Source of the DNA: Schistocephalus solidus
Taxonomy: Eukaryota; Platyhelminthes; Cestoda; Diphyllobothriidea; Diphyllobothriidae
Assembly (NCBI GenBank): GCA_017591395.1
Contig: WEDG01002543.1
Span: 1-64,000, forward strand
Direction: 5' to 3'
DNA: 64,000 nucleotides
Shown: piece by piece, positions 1 through 12,400 of the stretch
Position numbering within the stretch: the stretch's first letter is position 1
Layout: each line of letters begins with the position of its first letter
The notes under the pieces: generated by a model
What the model was told of the DNA's origin: nothing
The model's database searches: none
What the model saw: only the letters and a program-made list of their open reading frames with translations
Position numbers and translations under genes: made by a program

Positions 1-337
1 TATATACTTCGGATATGGGCATTACGTGGTTATTCCACAGTGGTTGATTGTCTTCGACCCAAATGTTCATTGAAATCTCGGGTCTGACCCTAAAAGTCAT
101 ATCGAATCACCTGACTCCATGTCCTTATAATTTCAGAATATTTACGATTATTCTCTGGAGTCCATATACCAGAAACCGCATAGAGAGAAGCTGGGGACCC
201 ACTGAGGAGCCAAACCCTTCGCTTGGTGTGTCTGCAGCAGCAGCAGAAAGCATCCGGCGGAAAACACGTGTCTGGGCTTTTAGCTAGTACCTATGTCGGA
301 AGTACGGTATACTGCTGTCTTTGCCATATATATATAT

Positions 338-1975
338 GGTAAATGGCATAACACTGCATCCATTTAGTCTAGCCTTCCGGTTAATCGATTTGGTTCCCGT
401 TGGACTTGCTCACAAGGGCTGATCTCCAGCGTTAAACACTGACACTTGAAATTCAAGCTCCTTGTAAGGGCACACGTACTCAAAAATATGAATCAGTCGT
501 CTGTCTCGGGGATCTCACCATGCAAATGGAATGATTATGTAGCACATATTAGGATTCGTCCTACGGCATGAAGATCGCTGACAGCCTGCAGTAAAAATGT
601 GGTGTCTGTGGAACCATGGGATACCTGCAAAAGTATTAGAGCTAAAAACCCAAGCGACAATAGTATGCCACGGTTTAGATTTACGTTGGGTTTTGTATTA
701 GGGTTAGAACAGAGAAATATGTACTTCCTCCGTGATATTGTGCACATGACCACCCTTACCACTCGGACCATGCACTTCTGCCCTCTTTAAGGGGCCATAT
801 AAGTCTGTCCTTACGATTTTGGCTCGAATATCTGTCGTCGTACTCACCGCCTTTCCGGTTGCATTTACAACTGAAAACGGCATATTGGTTTTACCGTTTG
901 TGTACTACCTTAAGATGTTTGAAACCGCTTAGCTTCATAACCTGTGCCTGCTGTTATTCTGCAAGGGGGGTGTGGCATCAAATGCGGAAACTTAACCCGC
1001 TTTCAAACACCCACAAATTCGTGTGACGTAAACCTATTATTCGGCAGCTTCATGTAACTCCACAACAGAACAGGGTGCTTGTCATCCAGCCAAATGTTCT
1101 TTTAGTTTTTTTGCGTAACATCCCCACCAGGAGGTGCGGTTTGCACGCGGAGAAAAGAAAAAAAAATGCGGAGACAAAAAGAAGATGATGATGAAGAAGA
1201 AGAAGAAGAAGAAGAAGAAGAAGAAGAAGAAGAAGGAGAAGGAGGGATTCAGGATGGGCCCAATTTGAGCCTTTCCGTCACCGCTAAAACCGCTAAAACC
1301 GCTATGTTTTAAAACTTGGGCTTTCTCTAGTTTTGCGGCAGAGGGTGTGGTTAAATACTTGAAAAAACAAACCACTTTCAAACAGCATGACATGTGGCGC
1401 GACACAAACAACGTGTTTGGCAGCTCCCTGTGACTCCACCCAACAAATTGGTGCTCGTCATCCAGCTAAATGTTCCTTTTTGATTGGTTGCGTACCGGGC
1501 CCCTGGGAGGGATTGTTGGGCACCTGTGGACCACAGCTAGGGTGCACTGACTCATACGTGTCGCAGTGGGGTTGGGCGGCACACAGAAGAACGAGGGGTT
1601 ACACAGTTTCAAGTTCTGCACAGTCAAGCCTGCTTTAGGGCAAGAGAAGGCTTCGTGCTGGAGGAAGACTCGTGTACTTTACTCCGAGAAAAATCCGTAT
1701 GTACGCCTTGTATGACTGCCCAAAACAAGATACAGGAAAATGAACCTTCCAAAATACATCTGGCTTTTTGCGCTTAATCCGACAGAAATTACGTTTAGGG
1801 TTAAGGTTACTGTAAGGGTTAAGTTAGGGTTAGGGTTTGAGATTAAGATCAGAGTTGTTAATAGGTTCACGAGTAGGCTAAGGGTTATTATCGTGTAATA
1901 GGCTAAGGTTATTATCGTGTAAAACTGCCGTGTTATGTGTAGGATAGCCTAGGGTTAGGGTTGGTGTTAGCGTTA
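338..1975 (+). repeat. Repeat copy A (1.6 kb), direct copy of the one at 7550
   Basis: Aligns in the same orientation with 7550-9480 and inverted with about 29500-31605. Shared landmarks are TGGTAAATGGCATA at the start, a GAA tract in the middle and a degenerate GGGTTAAGG tract at the end. Copy A lacks about 330 bp that copy B has near 8510-8840. No protein is recognisable; reading frames differ between copies, so it is read as a non-autonomous repeat. Confidence 0.7.
1180..1246 (+). repeat. GAA/GAT microsatellite
   Basis: About 20 GAA units preceded by a few GAT units, in the middle of repeat copy A. Confidence 0.9.
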
Positions 1976-1990
1976 AGAAACGGGTAAATT
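1790..1990 (+). repeat. Telomere-like degenerate GGGTTA tract
   Basis: Runs of GGGTTAAGG, AGGGTTAGGG and similar words, imperfect and interrupted. It is internal and degenerate, so not a chromosome end. Similar tracts recur near 3630, 9340-9480, 35530-35840, 45300, 48770 and 54090-54290. Confidence 0.65.
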
Positions 1991-2084
1991 TACCATTCCT
2001 TAACTTTACCGTAAGGACACGTATTTTTAAGCTGGCACGTCGGCTGCCATTCCAGTGTCCAGTTTAGGTGGCCATACAAGACCG

Positions 2085-3300
2085 TCATGTTGGACGATGT
2101 CCACCGTATGTTGTGCAGGGACGATAAAACAAAATGGATTATAGTGAGAGTAGACTTTCGCTGCATCTACCTTACTCTCTTTTCCAATCCCCCCACCTGG
2201 ATCCGGTGTGAGACAGAGTCAAGAAGACCAGAGATGGGAGAGGGTGCAGACCCAAGCACTGTTTTCCAACACCAGACAAGAAGAAAACGATACAGGAGAG
2301 GGGCGGCTCGGATCCCAACTGAGTTTAAATGCCACAAAGGCAACATTAAGAAGGAGCCACTACAGCCGGTCCCTCAGTCCGCCAATCTTTCATCTCGCAC
2401 TAAAACGCACGCATAGTAATGACGAAGTGGTCCGGGTTACACTGTCAGTTGCAACCTTCTAAGCCAGGGTTTTTCTGGCGCAGCGTGATAAGTTCAGGCT
2501 CGTCAGATTGTTTATAATGAGGAAAAAGTGCACTGAGCCGTCGAACTCACCCTCTCCCACACCCCCACAATCAGATCACCGTCTGAGCGCACAGACATCA
2601 GTTCAACCGTCGAGTCCGACGATTTCCACTGTATGCTCCACAGAATGGTGGTGCAGGGACGGTGACTTACGCGTGGCTTAGTTTTAAATAAACGTAGACT
2701 TACGCTGCAGCTACCACGATTTCACCTCCTCCCCAACGTGAGCTCGGTGTAATGACAGACTCAAAAAGACCGGTGGCGGGAGAGGACGCAGATGGCTTGC
2801 ACGCATGGAGCCGCCCCTGGGCGTACCCCTGGGCGTGCCCCTGGGTGTGCCCCTGGGCGTGCACATACACACACACGCACGTCAGCTTGAACGTTGCAGT
2901 CCGACGATTTTCACCAAGTGTTCCAGAGAAGGGTGTTGAGGGAACGGTGAATTTTGCGCAACTTAGTTTTAAGTGATAGTGGACTTGCGATGCATCTACC
3001 GCACACTCTCTTCCCTTACACGCCTGTGCGTGGTGTCAAAACATAGTAAAGAAGAACAGAGGCGGCGTCAGGCGCCCATGAAGCATCTCCCACGGAGCGG
3101 GAGAGTGAGGTGCGGCATGAGCTGGCATCTACACTTGCCCATTTTGGGAAAGCACAGCCCCAATGTTCGGCATTAGTTATAGGACCTCATCCCCGAAAAA
3201 TAACACCTGCTGCACCCCAATTTCACCACCGTGTTGGTCCAGCGCATCTACCAAGCCGCTCGCTTAGGGTGCACACACACACACACGGCTTACCTCTGGT
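2085..3300 (+). repeat. Cluster of three partial copies of a 600-bp repeat family
   Basis: Three head-to-tail partial copies begin near 2090, 2616 and 2900. Landmarks in order are GACGAT-TCCACCGTATG, GGGACGGTGACTT, GACTTGCGCTGCATCTACC, CACTCTC, GTGTCATGACAGAGTCAAG and AAGACC-GAGATGGGAGAGGG. Other members lie at 12880-13640, 19990-20400, 24240-25600, 34790-35350 and 40730-41110. No protein is evident. Confidence 0.7.
2810..2862 (+). repeat. 12-bp minisatellite
   Basis: About four units of CCCTGGGCGTGC with single-base variants, within a copy of the 600-bp family. Confidence 0.8.
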
Positions 3301-4735
3301 GATCCTTGTTGCTTATAACTGGGAAACTAGGGGAAAAATTGGTTCACTAAGGGGCCCATTCTAGAATGATAGTCCCGAACGGAGGTCCAGAGTTCAGGGT
3401 GGAAACAAGATGCATACGAAAAAAATCACGGGAGAAAGTCTGTGGGGCTCGTCACTCGACCGAGTACCTCAGAGTTATACCAGCCTGTCATGCGAATTTA
3501 GACGAAACGTGCTTAGCTAGCAGAGAAATTGGTTGAAATCACTCATGCAGGCCAAGGGAATAGCTCCGGGGTGATACATGTAGCCTTGCGCTAAACTTCA
3601 GACAGCTCTTATATTTCCGTGTACTAACGTCCACCCTAACCTTAACTCCAATCCTAATTTCTCAGGACTTTGCCGCAAAGCCAGCTTTAGCTCTGGCCAG
3701 TTCTGCCATGCTGGGCTTGGGAGGTGGACGGGGAGGCTGAAGATGGAGCATTTACACAACCCCTAACGACAAATTGTCTAGGGATCTTAAATAAACTCCT
3801 TACTGTCCTTTACTGCTGCCTGTAGTTATTCCATACACGTTGATAGTATCAAAATCACGCAAAATTTGTGCAATTTTTATAATCAAGCAGCCTGACTTTG
3901 TCATTTTCATGCGGGCTTTTTTACCTGGTAGCTTTTCTTACGACTCGCCAAACTATTAATGCGGCACTACAGACAGTGGTCGGGATGAAAATTCCCCAGG
4001 TGACGTCATCCAGCTAGCCTCATGAAAGGACTAACTGGCCTTGATTATTGCTCAACCTTCAGAAAATATAGTTGCGAGACTATCTCAAGCTGATTTCGCT
4101 AGTGAATCAGGCGCTGGCTTTTCTACCCTGCATAAATGTCGGTTGTGCGTTTCAGTTAATTACCGTCCCTGACACCTAACCCTATTATATTGACATGGTT
4201 CATACTGTGAACATTTTTTCATTCTTCCTGAAGTTTCCAGCTTTACAAACCTAATTTTATCATGTAAAAAGAATTATCGAACACGTTAAAGAAGAACGTC
4301 GATTTATTTCGGATCGCAGGAGGTGGGATGCGATGAAAGATATTTCCAGGGCTGCCATAAGCACTCCGAATCCGTCGGACGAAAAATTTAAAGGACTTGA
4401 CTCATTTCAGTCTGTCATCTTCTTTTTTCTAAAATTTTCGATATTTTCACTGTAAGATAGGGCATGGTCTGCCAAGCAACTCGAAATGTTCCCGTAGACC
4501 TCGCATAATCCGGGTTTCGCTTGTTCAGCGATTAGGACCGTACGCTGCATAAATCTGCCTAGTATAGTGTCTGGCCACGATAATAAACGGGCAGGCAGCG
4601 GGATATCCTTTGCAACTTCAACCTTCAAGCAGGTAGAAGTGGCATAGTGTGGCAAAGTAAGTCATTACACACGCTACAGTATGCCTATATCCGTAACGCG
4701 CTTACATCACTGATTTCAGTTTATCATTCGCGTTC
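3300..4735. other. No gene recognised
   Basis: Left flank of the inverted repeat. It holds one short degenerate telomere-like segment near 3590-3690 (reverse orientation, CCTAACCTTAA words) and otherwise unassigned sequence without a convincing coding frame. Confidence 0.5.
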
Positions 4736-6208
4736 CCGATGTGGAGCGGTTTCCTTAGTTTTCCATATTGGGTGAGGATTATGATTACCAACTGTTCGGC
4801 CATCTCAGAACGTGCAAATTACCAACACTTCTATCCGCGTTTTTACGTTTTACCCCAGTCTGCCAGTTAGAAGGTCACACCATGAGACTGAGCCCACATT
4901 TAGACCTCCCAAGATCCAGTCAATAATGTCTGTACTTTCCTTTTCAAGAACCAAAGTCATTAATTATCATATATCTACGCCACATCCCACCAACTTGTGT
5001 TTATTTTTTCTAGGACTTTTTTGTGGAAATTCGAAGGATTCAGGGGTCTTAGGCGTTAAATCCGCTAAATTGCTTCATGTCGGTTTGGCTTTCAAGCTGA
5101 GAGTCATCTTTAGTAACAACTTAGGAGGTAAAGACTGATGTTTCCACCCAGGTGCTCACCTATCGAAAACTGCTTCGATGCCCTCAACTTCAGTAAAAAC
5201 ACTCTGTTACTTTTCATTCCTACATGGCTCTCTCGTGTGTGTGATCAGCTTGCTTTTCATGGAATCACTCATTTCCACATTATACGTATGCGAACGTTTT
5301 GTGTATCTGCTCCTCTTATCATGGTTCAGTGAGAAATTCTGAAAGTTCACACAAGCCATGAAGGCAGTCTGGCTACTCTTTATTCGGGAGGAATAAAATG
5401 GACGTCAGGCGCTGCGGGAAGCCCAGGGGGAGGCTTAGTAGGCAATGAAAATAGGAACTCATCATATCGTTCCGGAAAAAGAAAACTAGGGATAAGTTCA
5501 CAGTTGGTGCTAGAGTTGGTATTGAGTTTTGTTCTAAAGTTATGATTTATTGCGCATAAGTCACCGTCCCTGCTTCAGCCTTCTGTGAAGCATGTGGGGA
5601 CATCATCGGATTACGACGATCGAACTGACGTGTGAGGGATCATTACCAACCTGTCACCATGGCGGTTGCATGCTGAAATTATGCATTTTTCCGGTCGTTC
5701 AGTCGCGAAACAATTCCGCAGAGACCAGTGAATCAATGTGTAGAGCCTTAACTACACCTCTCGCTTCATAATCATCTGCCACAAATGTTCTTAGCTATTT
5801 TGATGCATCTTGAATCATTTCGGTCACACAGGCATCGACGAGGGCGGTATTAATTGCATTTTCAAGACAATCAACCAAGCTCACAAACCCGCTTAGTGCT
5901 TCACCACCACACAACCATAAATACCCGCACCACCAGTGATCTGCTCAAGTGCTTTATTTCAGTCATATATTACTGCACAGAAGAAGTCGACGAGGGTACT
6001 GTCCCCTTCCTAGTTTTACTTTTTTCTTTGGTTCACGGATTCCATGAGACTACTCTTATCCCAGTTGTTACACATTTGGGATTGATTATGACTGGCTGAT
6101 GATGGTTTATATGCCAGAACTGGTCATTCTGGTCTCCCTTATCTTTGTCACTATTTCATTAAGTATATATATATATCAATTGGAAAATAGGCATCCCAAG
6201 AAGTATAA

Positions 6209-6281
6209 TTCGAAGCATAGACGTTCTTTGGGACACAATAGGTAACTTTATTATGTAAATTTTCGACGCTGGTACCCCAGG
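6209..6281 (+). repeat. Inverted repeat flanking the Penelope-like fragment, left
   Basis: Reverse complement of 6653-6726, about 90 percent identical by eye, ending in GGTACCCCAGG. With its partner it frames a unit of about 520 bp. The right arm keeps one of the two (about 32010-32090). Confidence 0.8.
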
Positions 6282-6353
6282 TCGACGTCAGACTTGTGTA
6301 AGTGTGCAAAAAAACAGTTAAAATTTAAAACGTGCAAGAAAAATCGATATCAC

Positions 6354-6629
6354 TTAGTCATTCCTGCCATTGTTTGTCATTGGTGTGTGTATTTTCATTT
6401 GGATTGCCACTCGCCTCTTCCAGCTTTCTTTCAGGTCGCCGTACACATGGTTCAATTCGATGTGTCGGTTGATGCATGAGTTATCTGGAAAAATGGCCTC
6501 TAAAAATTCTCGGCCTTTCTTAGATGGACAGGAGGCAACAATGCGGGTTTTTTCCCAGGCAAATTTGTGTCCAGTTTCCAGCGTATGCATGGCAACTTGA
6601 GACAAGTGGTCTCGCCTCCTTACTGCCAA
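6354..6629 (-). pseudogene. Penelope-like element, C-terminal GIY-YIG endonuclease fragment
   Basis: A 91-codon frame reads LSQVAMHTLETGH, then a K/R-rich strand, EFLEAIF and CINRHIEL before a Trp. The order VAMH-x-x-x-x-GH, a Glu-Ala helix and an NRHIEL-type motif is that of the C-terminal part of the GIY-YIG endonuclease that ends Penelope-like retroelement proteins. No RT domain or GIY/YIG strand is visible in this piece. It lies between two inverted repeats (6209-6281 and 6653-6726). The right arm keeps a shorter version (about 31745-31884, plus strand). Assignment is from motif memory, not a search. Confidence 0.55.
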
Positions 6630-6652
6630 TTGCTGTTCATGTATGCGCGTAA

Positions 6653-6726
6653 CCTGGGGTACCAGCGTCGAAAATGTATATAATAAAGTTACCTATTGTT
6701 TCCCAAAGAACGTATTGGCTTCGAAA
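6653..6726 (-). repeat. Inverted repeat flanking the Penelope-like fragment, right
   Basis: Partner of 6209-6281, starting CCTGGGGTACCAGCGTCG. Absent from the right arm of the large inverted repeat, where a deletion removes it. Confidence 0.8.
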
Positions 6727-6869
6727 TATATAAATATATATTAATAATCGCTATGCGACAGCCTGCGAAGTCTCTTTATTAAGCTCCAAGGCACAACGGG
6801 AGTAGACTGCTTCCTAACTCTCTCGTTGAGTGCAAATTCATCATTGAAATTCGGATCACACCCGACAAG

Positions 6870-7060
6870 ACAGTGAGACTGTGGTTAATTGGTAGAGAGT
6901 TTGATGCAATAAACAAAGGACTTGGATACGAATCCCAGGTATTCCACACATAGCATTGGGCATGACTGCCTGATGACGGCTAATAAGTGAGAAATGGTCA
7001 TTCCGGTCACCCTTGTATTCGTTGTTACTCCATCATATGTCTATCTCTGGTATGTCCAGG
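6870..7060 (+). repeat. tRNA-derived SINE-like repeat
   Basis: Starts with a tRNA-like head (TGGTTAATTGGTAGAG, later GATACGAATCCCAGG) and continues with TGATGACGGCTAATAAG, GAAATGGTCATTCCGGTC. Related bodies occur at 32150-32230 (minus), 39735-39870, 42175-42335 (minus), 42380-42690, 49940-50180, 56990-57180 and 57190-57400. Confidence 0.6.
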
Positions 7061-7549
7061 AACAGTCACTGCATCCCTACTCAAGGCGTGACTTAATCGT
7101 TTTGCCGCTGTCTACCTTCAGTCTCGGTAAGACCGGTTCCTCTAGCAGACAGGAAGCTCAAAGTTGGACTGGCTACTGATAATTGCCATATGTAATTCAG
7201 TAGCAGCGAAATGCACGCAGTATGGCTTAGAAAAACCTGCTCTTTGCAACATCGATTTCACCCTGCGCATTACCTGTAAGCAGTGGACGCAGAGTCGTAC
7301 ACGTAATCAATTTATTCAATAAAATTGCTTTTGAAATATGAATTCCAAATCATTTGCTTCATTGCAGATACAAATGTTGATCAAAGGAACTTAACGCCAG
7401 ATACTTTTATCCAATAATGATCTCCAGCTTTTATTCGTCCTCCTCTTGAGAACTGGATCCTAAGTTTTTTTATCAAAACTGAATATGCAGTTTGATCGGG
7501 CGAATCGGCAGACATAAATGTTATTCAGGAGTTTGTCTGGTTCATCTGG

Positions 7550-9480
7550 TAAATGGCATAGCACTGATCCATTTACTATAGCTCTTCCAGTTTATCGAAT
7601 TACTCCCCGGGACCTTACATTTCTGTCTGTTTACTTGCCCAAAAGGGCTGAACTCCGGTATCAAACACTGACACTAGAAATTCAAGCTCGTTGTAAGGGC
7701 ACACGTACTTAAAAATATGAACCAGTCGTCTGTCTCAGGGATCTCACCATGCAAATGGAGGGATTAAGTAGCACATATTAGGATTCGTCCTACGGCATGA
7801 AGATCGCTGACAGCCTGCGGTAAAAATGTGGTGTGTGTGGAACCATGGGATACTGCAAAATGTTTTGAGTTAAAAACCCAAGCGACAAAAGTATGCCACA
7901 GTTTAGCTTTACGATGGGTTTTGTATTAGGGTTAGAACAGAGAAATATGTACTTCCTCCGTGATATTGTGCACATGACCACCCTAACCACTCGCACCGCG
8001 CGTTTCTGCCCTCTTTAAGGGACCATATAAGTATGTCCTCCCGATTTTTGCTAGAATATCTGTCGTCGTACTCATAGCCTTTCCGATTACATTTACAACT
8101 GAAAACGGCATATTGGTTTTACCGTTTGTGTACTACCTTAAGATGTTTGAAACCGCTTAGCTCCATAACCTGTGCCTGCTGTGATTCTGCAAGAGGGGTG
8201 TGGCATCAAATGCGGAAACTTAACCCGCTTCCAAACACCCACAAATTCGTGTGACGTAAACAGATTATTCGGCAGCTTCATGTGACCCCACACTAGAACA
8301 TGTTGCTCGTCATCCAGCCAAATGTTCTTTTAGTTTTTTTGCGTACCAGCCCCACCAGGAGGTGCGGTTTGCACGCGGAGTAAAGAAAGAAGTAAATACA
8401 TAGCGAAGAAGAAAAAGAAGAAGAAGAAGAAGAAGAAGAAGAAGAAGAAGAAGAAGAAGGGATTTAGGATGGGCCTGATGTAAGCCTTTCGGTCGCATTT
8501 ACAGCAGATAATGTATTGTTAGTTTTACTGTTTGTGTAAGTGTTTGGCCTTTATGTCACTTGTACTCCATGGGATGCGAGCCAGGTGTGGCGGCACGCTT
8601 GGGGTCAGCTACTGCCCCGCCAACCATCTGCCCCCTCTCCCACCCCTGGTCTTCTTGAAGTGTATTGACACTTGGCCGATATGGCGGAGGGGAGAAAGTG
8701 CGGAAAATGCTACGCAAGTTGCATCTCCCTATTATCGAATTCACACAGAAATCAGCGTCAATGCACCACCTTGCTTTGGGACACAGGTGGCCCTCGTTGG
8801 ATACGACGGTCGTAATGTCGTACTTGCTGGAGAATTGATAAAACCGCTATGTTTCAAAACTTGGGCTTGCTCTAATTTTGCTGCAGAGGTTGTGGTAAAA
8901 AATGCGGAAGCACAAACCGCTTTCAAACAGCACGACATGTGGCGCGACACAAGCAAATTCTTCAGCAGCTTCCTGTGACTCCACCCGACAAATTGGTGTT
9001 CATCGTCCAGCTAAATGTTCCTTTTTGATTGGTTGTGTACCGGGCCCCTGGGAGGGGATTGTTGTGCACCTGTGGACCACAGCTAGGGTGCGCTGACGCA
9101 TATGTGTCGCAGTGGGGTTGGGCGGAATACCGAAGAACGAGGGGTTACACCGTTTCCAGTTCCGCACAGTCAAGGCTGCTTTAGGGCGAGAGAAGGCTTC
9201 GTGCTGGAGGAAGACTCGTACACTTTACTCCGAGAAAAATCCGTAGGTACGCCTTGTATGACTGCCTACACAGGATACAGGAAAATTAACCATCCATAAT
9301 GCATGTGGCTTTGCGATAAATCCCAAAGAAATTATGTTTAGGGTTAAGGTTACTGTAAGGGTTAAATTTAGGGTAAGGTTTGAGATTAAGATCAGAGTTG
9401 TTAATAGGTTCATGAGTAGGCTAAGCGTTAAAGTTATTATCGTGTTAACTGTCGTGTTTATGTTTAGGATAGCCTAGAGT
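7550..9480 (+). repeat. Repeat copy B (1.9 kb), inside the left arm
   Basis: Same family as 338-1975. It contains a fragment resembling the 600-bp repeat family at about 8570-8700 and a GAA tract at 8405-8460. A 148-codon frame at 8532-8978 is not preserved in the other copies. Confidence 0.7.
8405..8460 (+). repeat. GAA microsatellite
   Basis: About 18 GAA units at the equivalent place in repeat copy B. Confidence 0.9.
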
Positions 9481-12400
9481 TAAGAAAAAAAGGTATAAGG
9501 TGATGTGCATAGCGAGCTAAAGCAACCACAGCCTAGTGACGCTGGAAGCACACGTGGTGTTCGAACTTGACTGCCGGGAAAACAAACTCTGTATTCGAGA
9601 TCGTAGCGACAGCATTTAGCCTCAAACCTATGCCAACGCACATTACAGGCTACAATTCCTCCATCGAAAGACTTGGTTAAATGAACTTTTATTGTGTTAG
9701 TGAACAGCACAGCCACCTGTGCATTCTGGCGCGTTCTACGGAGATAGGGCTACTTTAGAGTGAAAAAAATGTGTTGTGCCTTTAGAAGAACCGTGCAATT
9801 TCCTTTGAGAAGAATAAAAAGATACAAGAGTTAAAGATGCGGAATTTGGATTGATAACTTACTGTGAATTATGAAAACACCACAAGCACTACTAAATCCG
9901 CCCCTTAATATGCCAAAAAATATTCCTTGCTTATCATGTTTTTCAACCTATAGGAATAACGGCCATGCGCACATTTCCGTCTTAACATGCACAAGAATAT
10001 CCCCATGCAGGCAAAGATTCTCCAATAATTTTTCCTTATACATTTGTATCACTTCATTCCTCCCTCGATCATCCGTCCTTTGCCAATAAAGACTCCAGTT
10101 GAGCGGAGGCTGGCAGACGCAGGCGCTCTTTCGACCTTTACAAATATTGCAAACTATTCCGTAGTCAGCTGCGTTGCTGTCAGGCCTTTACCCAAGACAG
10201 CACCGCACGTGAGCAGTAAAACTCCGGGCGTCTTATACCTCGTCTCTCGTGGCAGTCTTTCGCGCACTCATTTACTCACAGGCATTCAGGTAAAAACACA
10301 CAGGCGTGTACTTTGTTCGCTACGTGAACGGAGACCTGGCCTACATACCCACCGGGTGCACATAAATCAAGCCGCCCATTGCCGGTGCTCGTAGCCGGCA
10401 TACATCAGTCATGCCGCTACACCCAGGTCCAATGGCATCTTAAATCCAAAATCCTAATCCAGAAGCCGCGTTGACTACCGGTGCAGGTATCCCCAATCGA
10501 AAGGAGAGGATATGGTGGAATTAATGTTAAACGATACCACAGGAAGGCGGCAAACCAACTGCAGTCTAGAACTTTCTCCGTAGGGCCAAGAGAATGTGTC
10601 CTTTTGATGAAGCCATCCGCGTCACCAATAGGACTGCAATTAGGCTTCTGAGTGAGGCTGTCTTCGGCGTGATCGGGTTTCAACCCTCTTATCTCTTGGT
10701 GTCCAATGAACGCGATCAGGGTTACCAAGGGAAGGGCGCACTACAGACTCCTCCTTGGTGGACGATTGGCAAGGGTCTCCAGATATGCAGTTCCCTTCAG
10801 GTTTGAAGTCTCCAGGTTTTAGAGATGGCGCATGGAGCACAGGTGACAGATATATAGGTATTCGGGCTCTAATTATGTTTCAAAACCAGTCAAGGCATGC
10901 AGACACATAATTAGAAGATTTACTGCAATCTCGATCATTTCAAAGTTAAAAACGCGGCTAATTTTATCCACAGAGGATTACGGGATAAAACGTTTGAGGA
11001 CAAAATGCACGATTAATCAGAGGTGTCGCTGTGCCTACCGTGGCTTTTATAGCAGTCGCTATTCCGGCAATGGATGTTGTCCTAAGAACAGGATGGAGTG
11101 GCTGTTGATCGTCTGGTTTACGGCCTCCATTTAAACAACATAAAGTTTTGAATGGACACTTTAGTTATGTTACGAGTGATCTTCAACAAGACAGCCACGA
11201 TCATCAACAACTAGGGTTTAATTTTAGCAATAAGATTATTTACATCAATTACTAATCTACGAATTAACACTTTTTCCAAACGTTTGTGAGTACAACCAAT
11301 GCCCTTAGACGCAACAACAGTTTCTAACGCATCAAAAACGTCATTTTTATCCATCAATTCTACAAGATAAAAGATAGAAGACCATAAGCGGTAAGTAGTT
11401 ATATTTTAATCATCAGGGCACACACAGAGCGTTGCAGTTGGCAAACTAAGAGATAAGACTAAGGGTTAACTTTTGAATATGGTTAAGTGTTAGCTGCAAG
11501 ATTAGGACTCCGGTCAGTGTTAACTTACTCGAATTTAACGCCAGACCATTTTGTATTAAGTACGACGGCGTTCATCTTTTCTTGTTTTCTCCAAGCCTGC
11601 ACAGAGCAATGCAGTTGTTTGATTGTCTATCATGTCCGAAAACTAATAAGTGACAAGCATGCACATTAGTAGACTCAATAACAATCCTGTAATTTTGCGT
11701 CTTTTCTATAAAAACTTCACAGAGGGTAAAAAGAGATGAGTAGGAGCAGGTCAACCATTACAGCACGAAAGACAGTGACCCACGCAACGAAGTGTTAACC
11801 ACCTCGTCACCAATCATCTAATCACGAAACCCGTCCACAGCATCCTTATATTGAGGGTCTGGCGAGCCTGCGCATGGGTATAACAATTTCGAAGGAAAAC
11901 AATCCTTTACCAATCAAACGCGGTATGGTCCGCAGTCACCATCGTGCTGAAAAACAATGACGCGGTGTTGTAATCAGCTTTTTAGATCGAATGGTCACAC
12001 TCGTAGCCCAATTGAATATTGTCCTTGCTATCCTACGAAAGTGGACCAGCGTAGGAGCAACTTTTAGTGAATGCAAAAGACATCAGTACGAAGAGAGCCT
12101 TTTTTATCCATCGACATTGAAACTCCTTTTGTGAATTATAGGTTTCACCCCGACTGTTCAGGCCATCCGCTGTTCTGCCACAAATTGCCTGTTCTTTCAT
12201 GCCCAAGTGTGCTCCGACACACAGCCCTGTCACGTGACTCGAGATTCCGGTTTCGATATGGACAATCCGTGGGTAAGTTGGCTTGGCTCTCGAGCGATAG
12301 CATGTCTTCGATCTTGCCACGAAATACATTTTTTAATTGGTCGTAAATCGGACAGTTTAATGAAGTTCAGTTCTGACTTATGCAGCCCTCACCGTATCAT

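Noticed and set aside
1082..1411. 109-codon minus frame with a long Phe run
   Set aside because: The Phe run is the GAA microsatellite read in reverse; the frame is not preserved in the other copies of the same repeat.
1790..1990. Chromosome end (telomere)
   Set aside because: The GGGTTA words are imperfect, interrupted and internal, and occur at several places bordered by the same repeat.
8532..8978. 148-codon plus frame, one of the longest in the window
   Set aside because: It lies in repeat copy B and is interrupted or absent in copies A and C; no motif is recognisable.
338..9480. LTR retrotransposon with copies A and B as LTRs
   Set aside because: No gag, protease, RT or integrase was found between them, no primer-binding site was seen, and copy B recurs without A in the right arm.
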